53,722 nucleotides of DNA from Bacteroidaceae bacterium. GTDB taxonomy: Bacteria > Bacteroidota > Bacteroidia > Bacteroidales > Bacteroidaceae. The position numbers and the translations under genes are program-made. The notes beneath the pieces are model-generated. The model was not told the DNA's origin, did no database searches, and saw only the letters and a list, made by a program, of their open reading frames with translations. This document shows positions 43,832-50,129 of this stretch, piece by piece (positions within the stretch are counted from its first letter, which is position 1; every line of letters starts with the position of its first letter). The stretch is taken from NCBI GenBank assembly GCA_016292045.1, contig JAEEZX010000061.1:1-53722 (forward strand), given 5' to 3'.

Positions 43832-45031
43832 TTATCTTTCATCAGGATGTGCCAGATAATATGCTCTCAGAGCCGTTGACGTTACTTTGATGAAGCCCTT
43901 TGCATCTTCGCTGCTCCAGGCCTTGGCTGTCTCGCCGTATTCTCCCAGCTTGTTCTTCACCAGATCGTTGGGCGAATCCACACCCATCGTCTGGAAGCAG
44001 TAGGGACGCAGCTCCAGAGTCACCTCGCCCGTCACATTGCGCTGGCTCGAATCCAGCATGGCCTCGATGTCGGGCATCACGGGCTCCAGATACTGGCTCT
44101 CGTGGAGGAACATGCCATACCAGTTGGCCACCTGGTCCTTCCAGTACTGCTGCCACTTAGACAGAGTATATTTCTCGAGGAAACGGTGAGCGCCGATGAT
44201 AATCATGGGAGCTGCTGCCTCAAAGCCCACACGGCCCTTGATACCGATGATGGTGTCGCCCACGTGGCAGTCGCGACCGATTGCGTAGGCCGCACCGATT
44301 TCCTCTACAGCCTGAATGGCCTTGATTTTGTCGTCGTATTTCTTGCCGTTCACGCTGCACAGTTCGCCCTTCTCGAAACCGAGCTTCAGCGTCTCGGGTT
44401 CCTGCTTTGTGGGGTGCTTCAGATAGGCGCTCTCGGGCAGGCCCTGCGTCGAGTCGAGTATCTCACCGCCGCAGATGCTGGTGCCCCAGATACCCACGTT
44501 GTAGGAATACTTCAGCTTGGTGAAGTCGGCAGCAAAACCGTTCTTGTTGAGGTAGTCTATCTCCTCCTGACGCGACAGGTTGCCGTCGCGTGTGAGGGTG
44601 ATGATTTCCACACCGGGAGCCATCACGAGGAATGTCATGTCGAAGCGTATCTGGTCGTTGCCCGCACCCGTAGAGCCGTGTGCTATGGCGCTGGCACCTA
44701 TCTCCTTGGCGTAGCGTGCGATGGCGATAGCCTGGAAGATACGCTCTGAGCTGACGGAGATGGGATAGCAGTTGTTGCGCAGCACGTTGCCGAAGACCAT
44801 GTATTTCAGGGACTTCTCATAGTACTCCTGCGTCACATCCAGTGTCACATACTTCGTTGCGCCCAGCTTGTAGGCGTTCTCCTCGTTTGTCTTGAGCTGC
44901 TCGGCTGAGAAACCGCCTGTGTTGGCACATGCTGCATACACCTCATAACCTTTTTCTTTGGCCAGATACATCACCGTGTAGCTGGTGTCCAATCCGCCGC
45001 TGAATGCGACTACCACTTTTTTCTTTTCCAT
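43832..45031 (-). CDS. argG: argininosuccinate synthase
   Basis: The start at 45031 gives MEKKKVVVAFSGGLDTSYTV. The 399-aa enzyme joins citrulline and aspartate with ATP. The N-type ATP-binding loop SGGLDTS, IAHGSTGAGNDQIRFDMTF, GRDCHVGDTIIGIKGRVGFE and FLHESQYLEPVMPDIEAML are typical. The C-terminus ends LAHPDER and its TAA is immediately followed by the first base of the DUF559 element, so the coding sequence is intact. A heptanucleotide repeat lies in the 68-nt spacer between the upstream GNAT gene and this start. Confidence 0.96.
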   Translation of the reverse strand: MEKKKVVVAFSGGLDTSYTVMYLAKEKGYEVYAACANTGGFSAEQLKTNEENAYKLGATKYVTLDVTQEYYEKSLKYMVFGNVLRNNCYPISVSSERIFQAIAIARYAKEIGASAIAHGSTGAGNDQIRFDMTFLVMAPGVEIITLTRDGNLSRQEEIDYLNKNGFAADFTKLKYSYNVGIWGTSICGGEILDSTQGLPESAYLKHPTKQEPETLKLGFEKGELCSVNGKKYDDKIKAIQAVEEIGAAYAIGRDCHVGDTIIGIKGRVGFEAAAPMIIIGAHRFLEKYTLSKWQQYWKDQVANWYGMFLHESQYLEPVMPDIEAMLDSSQRNVTGEVTLELRPYCFQTMGVDSPNDLVKNKLGEYGETAKAWSSEDAKGFIKVTSTALRAYYLAHPDER

Positions 45032-45060
45032 CGTTATATATATTTTTTTCGTTTTTTCTA

Positions 45061-45102
45061 TCAATTATCAATTATCAATTGTCAATTATCAATTGTCAAT
45101 TA
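45061..45102. repeat. heptanucleotide tandem repeat (TCAATTA/G, 6 units)
   Basis: Six 7-nt units on the + strand alternate TCAATTA and TCAATTG. On the minus (sense) strand the unit is TAATTGA, and the first unit contains the TAA stop of the GNAT gene. It fills most of the gap to argG. Confidence 0.85.
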
Positions 45103-45762
45103 CCTTTCATTACGTTCCGCCGCCTCCTTGGCCATCTTCACCACGTCCTCCGGCAGTTCCACGGGCAGAGGTTCGCCCTCGTGCTCTGCGGGGTCGTAGA
45201 GCATACCGGTGCATACGCAGTATTTCCTGCCGCTGCGGGCCAGTATGTCGCAGTTGATGCAGTGGGGATCCTCCGGAGTGCCGCAGCCCTTCCAGTAGGC
45301 ATCGTCGTCGGTCAGTTCGGAGAATGCCACGGGTACATAACCCAGCGCCGTATTGATGCGCATCACGGCCGTCTGGCTGGTCAGTCCGAAGAGTTTGGCG
45401 TGCGGCCATCGCAGTCGCGAGAGACTGAATGCCATCATCTTGATGCGCGTGGCCAGATGATGCCTGCGGAACTTCTCCTTGACGATCAGGCCGGAGTTGG
45501 CCACATAACTCTTGTTGCCCCACGACTCGATGTAGCAGAAGCCGGCGAACTCCTCCTCCGGACCTGCCAGCGCTATCACTGCCTTGCGTTCCTTCATCTT
45601 CGTGGCAAGATATTCATGGGTGCGCGATGCAATACCGCTGCCGCGCTTCTTTGCCGAGTCGGTGATGGTCTCCAGTATCTCGTCCACATATTTCTCGTGC
45701 GAGGCGTCTGCCACCATCACCTTTATTCCGTCGTCGTAGTCGAATTTCAGTTTTTCCTTCAT
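45100..45762 (-). CDS. GNAT acyltransferase, candidate N-acylglutamate synthase of arginine synthesis
   Basis: A 220-aa protein with a GNAT fold (EFAGFCYIESWGNKSYVANS ... KFRRHHLATRIKMMAFSLSR, where the Arg-rich loop matches the acyl-CoA-binding motif). The C-terminal segment has clustered Cys residues (WKGCGTPEDPHCINCDILAR, then YCVCTG) that could bind a metal or sense redox state. It lies between argR and argG on the same strand. Bacteroidetes lack a classical ArgA, and a GNAT gene at this position is the expected provider of the first pathway step (acetyl- or succinyl-glutamate). Assignment is from context plus fold. Confidence 0.75.
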   Translation of the reverse strand: MKEKLKFDYDDGIKVMVADASHEKYVDEILETITDSAKKRGSGIASRTHEYLATKMKERKAVIALAGPEEEFAGFCYIESWGNKSYVANSGLIVKEKFRRHHLATRIKMMAFSLSRLRWPHAKLFGLTSQTAVMRINTALGYVPVAFSELTDDDAYWKGCGTPEDPHCINCDILARSGRKYCVCTGMLYDPAEHEGEPLPVELPEDVVKMAKEAAERNER

Positions 45763-45807
45763 CTTCGTATTTTCCTTCTCTCGCTTTATTTATCGCTTAT
45801 CTATTTA

Positions 45808-46275
45808 TTAATTCTTCTTCAGGGCGGGCACCGCCTCTTTCAGCACGGCAAACACCTTGTCTTCCGCCACTCCGGCTGCCAGCACCACCAGCACCGTATC
45901 ATCGCCTGCAACGGTTCCCAGTATGTGTCTGCTGCGCTGCTCGTCGATGTCGAAGGCGGCCAGCGACGCATGTCCGGGCGGCGTGTGCACCACAGCTATG
46001 TTGCCCGAGAACTGCACATCCCATTTCGAGGCGTATATCTCCTCCTTCGTGGGCGGGGTGATGAACTGTCCCTCGCGCGGCAACACGTAAAACTGCCTTC
46101 CGTCCTTCGTGCGCACCTTCGATATGCGCAGCTGTCGCAGGTCGCGGCTCAGCATCGTCTGCGTGCAACTGATGTCCTGCCTTGCCAGCATCTCCACGAG
46201 CTGTTCCTGGCTCTGCACTCCTCCTGCCGCCACTATGTTGCGTATTGCGTGTAAACGTGCTTTTTTGTCTTTCAT
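45808..46275 (-). CDS. argR: arginine repressor
   Basis: The start at 46275 gives MKDKKARLHAIRNIVAAGGV. The 155-aa product has an N-terminal winged-helix DNA-binding domain (EMLARQDISCTQTMLSRDLR QL region, with the conserved SRDLR) and a C-terminal hexamerisation and arginine-binding domain (LGTVAGDDTVLVVLAAGVAE). The GDDT motif contacts arginine. It heads the leftward arginine-proline transcript and probably regulates it; a candidate operator overlaps its promoter. Confidence 0.95.
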   Translation of the reverse strand: MKDKKARLHAIRNIVAAGGVQSQEQLVEMLARQDISCTQTMLSRDLRQLRISKVRTKDGRQFYVLPREGQFITPPTKEEIYASKWDVQFSGNIAVVHTPPGHASLAAFDIDEQRSRHILGTVAGDDTVLVVLAAGVAEDKVFAVLKEAVPALKKN

Positions 46276-46302
46276 TGATGCATAAATTGCACTTATTCCG
46301 CG

Positions 46303-46310
46303 CAAAATTA
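46303..46310 (-). promoter_or_regulatory. -7 promoter element for argR
   Basis: CAAAATTA on the + strand reads TAATTTTG on the minus strand, 27 nt before the argR ATG. Confidence 0.5.
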
Positions 46311-46319
46311 CAAAAAATA

Positions 46320-46346
46320 TACGTATTCTACCTCTTTTAATACGTA
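46320..46346 (-). promoter_or_regulatory. candidate operator: inverted repeat across the argR promoter
   Basis: TACGTATT (46320-46327) and AATACGTA (46339-46346) form a perfect 8-nt inverted repeat separated by 11 nt. It lies 9-36 nt upstream of the -7 element, where a bound repressor would block the promoter. ArgR autoregulation is common, so ArgR is the likeliest ligand; the half-site does not obviously match the E. coli ARG box. Confidence 0.35.
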
Positions 46347-46424
46347 AAAAGTGCTAAACCGCCCTCATATTATTGCATATTCCGTCATTTTTATGCTATT
46401 TATGCATTGAGTGGACGTAAAACA

Positions 46425-46456
46425 ACAGACGGCCACCTTTTCGGGCGACCGCCTGT
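46425..46456 (-). terminator. terminator of the outer-membrane protein gene
   Basis: ACAGGCGGTCGCC and GGTGGCCGTCTGT on the minus strand pair with three mismatches around CGAAAA, followed by TGTTTTAC. It lies 27 nt after the stop codon at 46483. Confidence 0.6.
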
Positions 46457-46482
46457 CAGTCTCAGTCAAAAACTAAGGGCAA

Positions 46483-47160
46483 TCAGAACTCATATCCTAA
46501 GCTGAGCTGCAGATTGTCTGTGTTAACCTTAAACGGATAAGGCTGACCATACGAATTAACTCCATACGTAGTATCGAACATCGGCATTAAGTCGAGACAA
46601 TATGCCAGACCGATGTTGAATCCCTTGTAGCTGAAGTTGACGCCTGCCAACCATCCCAGTTGGAACACTTTTCCGTCGGTATCGAAACCATATCCCGTTC
46701 CTCCTACCATATGCCAGTAATTATAATCCACTTTACTTATGGCATTGAAGCCGAAGTTAAGACCTGTGGACGGACTGATCTTAAAGTTCCCGTTCTTACC
46801 GAGCGCGAAGCGGTATGTAATGTTCACAGGCACACTTATGCGCATCATTTCCAGTCCTTCTGCAAAAGGATTGTCCCAGGAGTCGCCGCTGGAGACGGGG
46901 AAATACTGCCAACTGGCTCCCACCTCAGCATACAGCGGCAGAGAGCGACAGAAAGCTATACCCCTTGCGTATGACACACCCACACCGTGATGAGTGCGTA
47001 CTCCATCTTTACCCCCACCACTAAAAGGAGTTGCAAATGCTGCGGAATACATTACTGACACGCGGTTGTAACCTTTTGCAATCGCTTTCCCGCTGTCCTC
47101 TGCCTTTGCGCTGCCGGATATTGCCAATGCGGCAACAAGAGTCAAAATAATCTTCTTCAT
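46483..47160 (-). CDS. outer-membrane beta-barrel protein
   Basis: A 225-aa protein with a signal peptide (MKKIILTLVAALAISGSAKA). It has alternating strands rich in aromatic and Gly residues (SVPVNITYRFALGKNGNFKI, LGWLAGVNFSYKGFNIGLAY) and ends LSLGYEF with a terminal Phe, as expected for Bam-assembled barrels. It resembles the broad porin/OMP_b-brl family of Bacteroidetes, possibly with ten strands. It is transcribed alone, with a -7 element upstream and its own terminator. Function unknown. Confidence 0.75.
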   Translation of the reverse strand: MKKIILTLVAALAISGSAKAEDSGKAIAKGYNRVSVMYSAAFATPFSGGGKDGVRTHHGVGVSYARGIAFCRSLPLYAEVGASWQYFPVSSGDSWDNPFAEGLEMMRISVPVNITYRFALGKNGNFKISPSTGLNFGFNAISKVDYNYWHMVGGTGYGFDTDGKVFQLGWLAGVNFSYKGFNIGLAYCLDLMPMFDTTYGVNSYGQPYPFKVNTDNLQLSLGYEF

Positions 47161-47203
47161 GATTTGTGATTTTTGATGGCTAATACTTATTTTTTTTTCG
47201 CTG

Positions 47204-47211
47204 CAAAAGTA
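47204..47211 (-). promoter_or_regulatory. -7 promoter element for the outer-membrane protein gene
   Basis: CAAAAGTA on the + strand reads TACTTTTG on the minus strand, 44 nt before the start codon. Confidence 0.5.
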
Positions 47212-47310
47212 CGACGTATTTTTCGATAATCACTTGTCAAATTATTGGATAAACTTGTCAGATTGACGGATTTTGCATTTTTTAACATTGACTTTTTATA
47301 GCCACTCACA

Positions 47311-47338
47311 CATCTTACATCTTACATCTTACATCTTA
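47311..47338. repeat. heptanucleotide tandem repeat (CATCTTA, 4 units)
   Basis: Four identical 7-nt units. The reverse complement (TAAGATG) is the same word, rotated, as the GATGTAA repeat at 1511-1545. Degenerate copies continue to 47365 (CCTCTTA, CCTTACATC). Confidence 0.85.
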
Positions 47339-47540
47339 CCTCTTATTTCTTCCCCCTTACATCTTTAGTCCGATTGTCCGAAACGTAAAAGCTGTGATTT
47401 GAGATTCAAGGTGAGATTTAACTCATTTTTCGTGGAAATCTATTAATTTTTGACACTTTTCCACGGATAATCAAATGTTTTTATACCTTTGCACCAAAAT
47501 AAGTATGACAGATTTGTTTAGATAGAACGGCATAGAAGCA

Positions 47541-47615
47541 ATGATGCAGGAATTTGCGCAGCTATAGTTTATAATTGCCGGTGCCCTTATCAGCAAGTAC
47601 ATGAATAAGGAATAG
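47541..47615 (+). pseudogene. possible broken micro-gene for a membrane peptide
   Basis: A -7 element TACCTTTG at 47484-47491 is followed by ATGATG at 47541, coding MMQEFAQL, a TAG stop, then FIIAGALISKYMNKE and TAG in the same frame. Without the internal stop it would be a 24-residue peptide with one membrane segment, like small membrane peptides or type I toxins. Could be chance. Confidence 0.2.
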
Positions 47616-47688
47616 TTGACTTTGGCTTTATACTTTAGACCTTAGCCTTCATCCCTCTTCCATCTTCCGTCTTACCTCTTACCTCACA

Positions 47689-47776
47689 CATCAGCCCTCA
47701 TACATCTCACCGGTTCCTGAGTTTCTCAAAGGACTTACATCTTAGTCCTTATATCTTCTGCGTGAACACAAAATAT
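47689..47776 (+). repeat. direct repeat block, copy A
   Basis: CATCAGCCCTCATACATCTC (47689-47708) and a 42-nt segment containing ACATCTTAGTCCTTATATCT (47735-47776) recur at 48053-48074 and 48078-48121 with few differences, in the same orientation. In copy A an extra 26 nt separates the two words. Confidence 0.7.
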
Positions 47777-47786
47777 CGACTTCCCC

Positions 47787-48025
47787 AATGTCCGTTGTGT
47801 CCGTTCACGATGCACTTAGAACTGCTGCAGAGCCGCTACAGAGCCCCTAAATTATAAGACTCAACAGGAATCAGAGTTAAGCTAAAAAGCATTCAACTCA
47901 AATCCGTGATAAGCCCAAAATGTGTCAACACTTTCAGTATGGATGTCCACTCATTTAGAAAATCTCATGAAAAATCTCCCTTATAATCAACAACTTAAAT
48001 TTTCTCAACGGACACAACGGACATT
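47787..48025. repeat. 239-bp segment bounded by 19-bp perfect inverted repeats
   Basis: AATGTCCGTTGTGTCCGTT at 47787-47805 is the exact reverse complement of AACGGACACAACGGACATT at 48007-48025. The 201 bp between hold no gene. Flanked on both sides by the direct-repeat blocks. Could be a miniature inverted-repeat element or a folded RNA. Confidence 0.6.
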
Positions 48026-48052
48026 GCGGACACACATAAATTAGTCCTCACG

Positions 48053-48121
48053 CATCAGCCCTCATACATCTTACCTCTTACATCTTAGTCCTTATATCTT
48101 CTGCGCGAGCACACAAAATAT
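48053..48121 (+). repeat. direct repeat block, copy B
   Basis: Second copy of the block at 47689-47776, including CATCAGCCCTCATACATCTT and the ACATCTTAGTCCTTATATCT word. Between the two words only 3 nt remain, against 26 nt in copy A. Confidence 0.7.
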
Positions 48122-48276
48122 GATCTCGCGGATACAAAGAAAACGACACGAAGAAATCATCCAATCACTCATTCTCGAGTTGTACGTTTTCTTGTGCAAA
48201 AATAGTAAAATAGCAAAACAATACTCAATTAAGACATATCTGCAGGTGTTGTCTGTTGTGTTTTGAAGTTTTTTTG

Positions 48277-48284
48277 TATATTTG
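48277..48284 (+). promoter_or_regulatory. -7 promoter element upstream of the CRISPR-like array
   Basis: TATATTTG fits TAnnTTTG, with TTG at 48256-48258 18 nt upstream as -33. It would start transcription near 48290, through an AT-rich leader of about 80 nt, into the array and onward toward the omega RNA and iscB. Confidence 0.55.
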
Positions 48285-48370
48285 CAGTCACATTTCGATA
48301 ATACAATTTTATACATCAATTTTATTTGCTTATGAGAAAGGACAATTAAGATTATCTATTACACTATATT

Positions 48371-48601
48371 TATGTGTTTACCCAAAAATGCTGTCATAAA
48401 CAGCGACACCGGCAAGAAGACCGTGCAGCGGCATATTGTGTTTACCCACAAAAATGCTGTCATAAACAGCTTCAGCCCGGCCTGATTAAAGGCGCTTGTA
48501 TTGTGTTTACCCACAAAAATGCTGTCATAAACAGCGTTTGTGCCGCATTCTGCTGCCAGGTGAGCATTGTGTTTACCCACAAAAATGCTGTCATAAACAG
48601 C
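48371..48601 (+). CRISPR. four-repeat CRISPR-like array upstream of iscB
   Basis: Repeats 2-4 (48435-48470, 48500-48535, 48566-48601) are identical 36-mers beginning ATTGTGTTTACCCAC and ending GCTGTCATAAACAGC. The ending can form a 5-bp hairpin (GCTGT/ACAGC). Repeat 1 (48371-48404) is degenerate: it lacks 2 nt (CCCAAAAATG instead of CCCACAAAAATG) and differs at its 5' end. Spacers are 48405-48434 (30 nt, GACACCGGCAAG...), 48471-48499 (29 nt, TTCAGCCCGGCC...) and 48536-48565 (30 nt, GTTTGTGCCGCA...). They are unrelated to each other and more GC-rich than their surroundings, as expected for captured DNA. No cas1, cas2 or cas9 is nearby; the neighbour is an IscB gene. A 36-nt repeat is typical of class 2 systems. 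Confidence 0.85.
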
Positions 48602-48660
48602 CTATAGTGCGTAAGCCGATTAGCCTCAGTCATTTAAATATCATATTTATTATGAAAATT

Positions 48661-48852
48661 GAATGAACTACGTTAGGAGTGAATGTATAGACACCTTGGA
48701 ATGATCGCCCAAGTTCCAAGCTCTGATAGGTCAGCGATTAAAAGGAGCGAAAGCAACGGTGTCGCTGATATTTGAAACCACTCTATAACATTGGCGATGG
48801 GCGCATAACGGGCACAAGCCCGACTTACAGTTTTTTTATATAAAGTCTAAAA
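48661..48852 (+). ncRNA. omega RNA (HEARO-type) of IscB
   Basis: The 250 nt between the array and iscB has the expected fold. GACACC (48690-48695) pairs with GGTGTC (48758-48763) to close a multi-branch core. Inside are a hairpin TTGGAA/TTCCAA (48696-48701 with 48714-48719) and a GCTC/GAGC stem. TCAGCGA (48731-48737) is complementary to TCGCTGA (48762-48768), an alternative or pseudoknot pairing. The loop bases CGCCCA (48706-48711) pair with TGGGCG (48798-48803) as a long-range pseudoknot. A final hairpin CGGGC/GCCCG (48809-48822) is followed by T7 at 48831-48837. IscB omega RNAs lie directly upstream of the gene, with the guide at the 5' end of the scaffold. Here the guide would be around 48670-48690 or further upstream; its exact position is not resolved. 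Confidence 0.8.
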
Positions 48853-50115
48853 ATGGTATATGTATTAAACAAAGAAGGAAAACCTCTGATGCCAACCGAA
48901 CGTCACGGCAAGGTACGTCGTATGCTGCGTGACGGTTTGGCACATGTGGTTCGACTTGTTCCATTTACCATTCAATTAGACTATACGTCCGGCAAACAAG
49001 TACAAGAAGTGTCGTTAGGCATAGATGCAGGTAGTAAACACATTGGAGTTTCTGCAACTACAGAGAAGTATGAGCTTTTAGCAATGCAAGTGGAGGAGCG
49101 TGATGATGTAGTAAAGCTTATCGCTGACAGAAGAGAGGCAAGGCGTACACGCAGGAGTCGTAAAACACGTTATCGTGCTGCAAGATTCGATAACCGTTAC
49201 CGAAAAGAAGGATGGTTTGCTCCAAGTACTGAAAATAGAATTTTAGCACATTTGCGTATGATTCGGCTTGCATGTTCCATACTCCCAGTATCCAAGACCA
49301 CAATAGAAGTAGCCCAATTTGATTCTCAGAAAATCAAGAATGACAGGATTTCTGGTATTGAATACCAACAAGGAGAACAATTAGGCTTTTGGAACGTAAG
49401 AGAATATGTGCTCGCAAGAGACGGGCATGTGTGTCAGCACTGCAAGGGTAAGTCTAAAGACAAGATACTCAATGTTCACCATATTGAAAGTAGAAAAACT
49501 GGCGGTAATGCTCCCAACAATCTTATCACACTGTGTGAGACCTGTCACAAGGCATACCATCGTGGTGACATTCAACTCAAAGTCCGGCGAGGAAAAAGTT
49601 TACGCGACACTGCTGCAATGTCTATTATGCGTTGGGAAGTCTATAATCGTGCAAAGCGAGAGTTCAATAACTTGAATTTGACTTTTGGGTATATGACAAA
49701 ACACAGACGTATACATAATAATATAAAAAAGACGCATTGTGCAGATGCTTTTTGCATTTCAGGCAATGTCAAAGCTGAGCGTCTGCCGTGTTTTTATGGC
49801 GTTAGACTTACAAGACGGCATAACCGTTCACTCCACTTGTCTAAGCCTAAGAAGGGAGGACTCCGACAGGGTAATGTTGCCTCACATTGGATTGGTAAAT
49901 CACGTTTGCAGCAATATGACTATGTTGAATGGAATGGCCAGAAAGCATTTATTTCAGGGAGCCAAAATGGAAGGCCATACCTAAAGAACTTTGACAATAA
50001 ATACATAATGTCACCCAAAACATCTGTCAATGCAAAGACCGTGAAGTTCATTCGAAGAAAGCGTGGCAGTATGATAATAGAGCAATTGCCAAAGATGTTA
50101 GATTATAAACCATAA
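48853..50115 (+). CDS. iscB: IscB RNA-guided nuclease (Cas9 ancestor family)
   Basis: A 420-aa, full-length IscB. Domains in order: PLMP domain (residues 1-50, NKEGKPLMPTERHGKVRRML); RuvC-I with D58 in VSLGIDAGSKHIGVS; Arg-rich bridge helix (about 85-118, DRREARRTRRSRKTRYRAAR); RuvC-II with E152 in TTIEVAQFDSQK; HNH domain with Cys194 and Cys197 in VCQHCKGK, H209-H210 in NVHHIESRKTGGN and Cys228/Cys231 in LITLCETCHKAYH; RuvC-III with H295 and D298 in KTHCADAFCIS; then a basic C-terminal target-interacting region. All catalytic positions are present, so it is probably active as an omega-RNA-guided DNA nuclease. No TnpA transposase is nearby. It is flanked by a CRISPR-like array upstream and a TIR gene 14 nt downstream. 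Confidence 0.93.
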   Translation: MVYVLNKEGKPLMPTERHGKVRRMLRDGLAHVVRLVPFTIQLDYTSGKQVQEVSLGIDAGSKHIGVSATTEKYELLAMQVEERDDVVKLIADRREARRTRRSRKTRYRAARFDNRYRKEGWFAPSTENRILAHLRMIRLACSILPVSKTTIEVAQFDSQKIKNDRISGIEYQQGEQLGFWNVREYVLARDGHVCQHCKGKSKDKILNVHHIESRKTGGNAPNNLITLCETCHKAYHRGDIQLKVRRGKSLRDTAAMSIMRWEVYNRAKREFNNLNLTFGYMTKHRRIHNNIKKTHCADAFCISGNVKAERLPCFYGVRLTRRHNRSLHLSKPKKGGLRQGNVASHWIGKSRLQQYDYVEWNGQKAFISGSQNGRPYLKNFDNKYIMSPKTSVNAKTVKFIRRKRGSMIIEQLPKMLDYKP

Positions 50116-50129
50116 AATGCAGAATAATT

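Larger units (their letters stand above)
47161..48285. other. gene-poor repeat-rich spacer of about 1.1 kb
   Basis: No convincing protein gene is seen on either strand. It holds, in order: the OMP promoter; a CATCTTA heptad repeat (47311-47338); an inverted repeat CGTGGAAA/TTTCCACG (47431-47438 and 47458-47465); a lone -7 element TACCTTTG (47484-47491); a broken short frame (47541-47615); two near-identical direct-repeat blocks; a 19-bp perfect inverted repeat pair between them; and the promoter of the CRISPR-like array. It marks the junction between core genes and the AT-rich island. Confidence 0.6.

Noticed and set aside
45004..46254. 416-codon open frame (+) opposite the GNAT gene and argR
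   Set aside because: Antisense shadow of two recognised genes, starting in the heptanucleotide repeat region.
48092..48319. 75-codon open frame (-) in the spacer before the array
   Set aside because: Overlaps the direct-repeat block and the array promoter; Cys/Ile-rich translation with no motif or promoter.
48371..48601. Simple tandem (minisatellite) repeat instead of CRISPR
   Set aside because: The intervening segments are unrelated in sequence but nearly constant in length (30, 29, 30 nt), which fits spacers and not tandem duplication.
48374..48607. Open frame of 77 codons (+) and one of 73 codons (-, 48359-48580) over the CRISPR-like array
   Set aside because: The protein repeats only translate the 36-nt repeats (the recurrent word is VFTHKNAVINS); the DNA is explained by the array.
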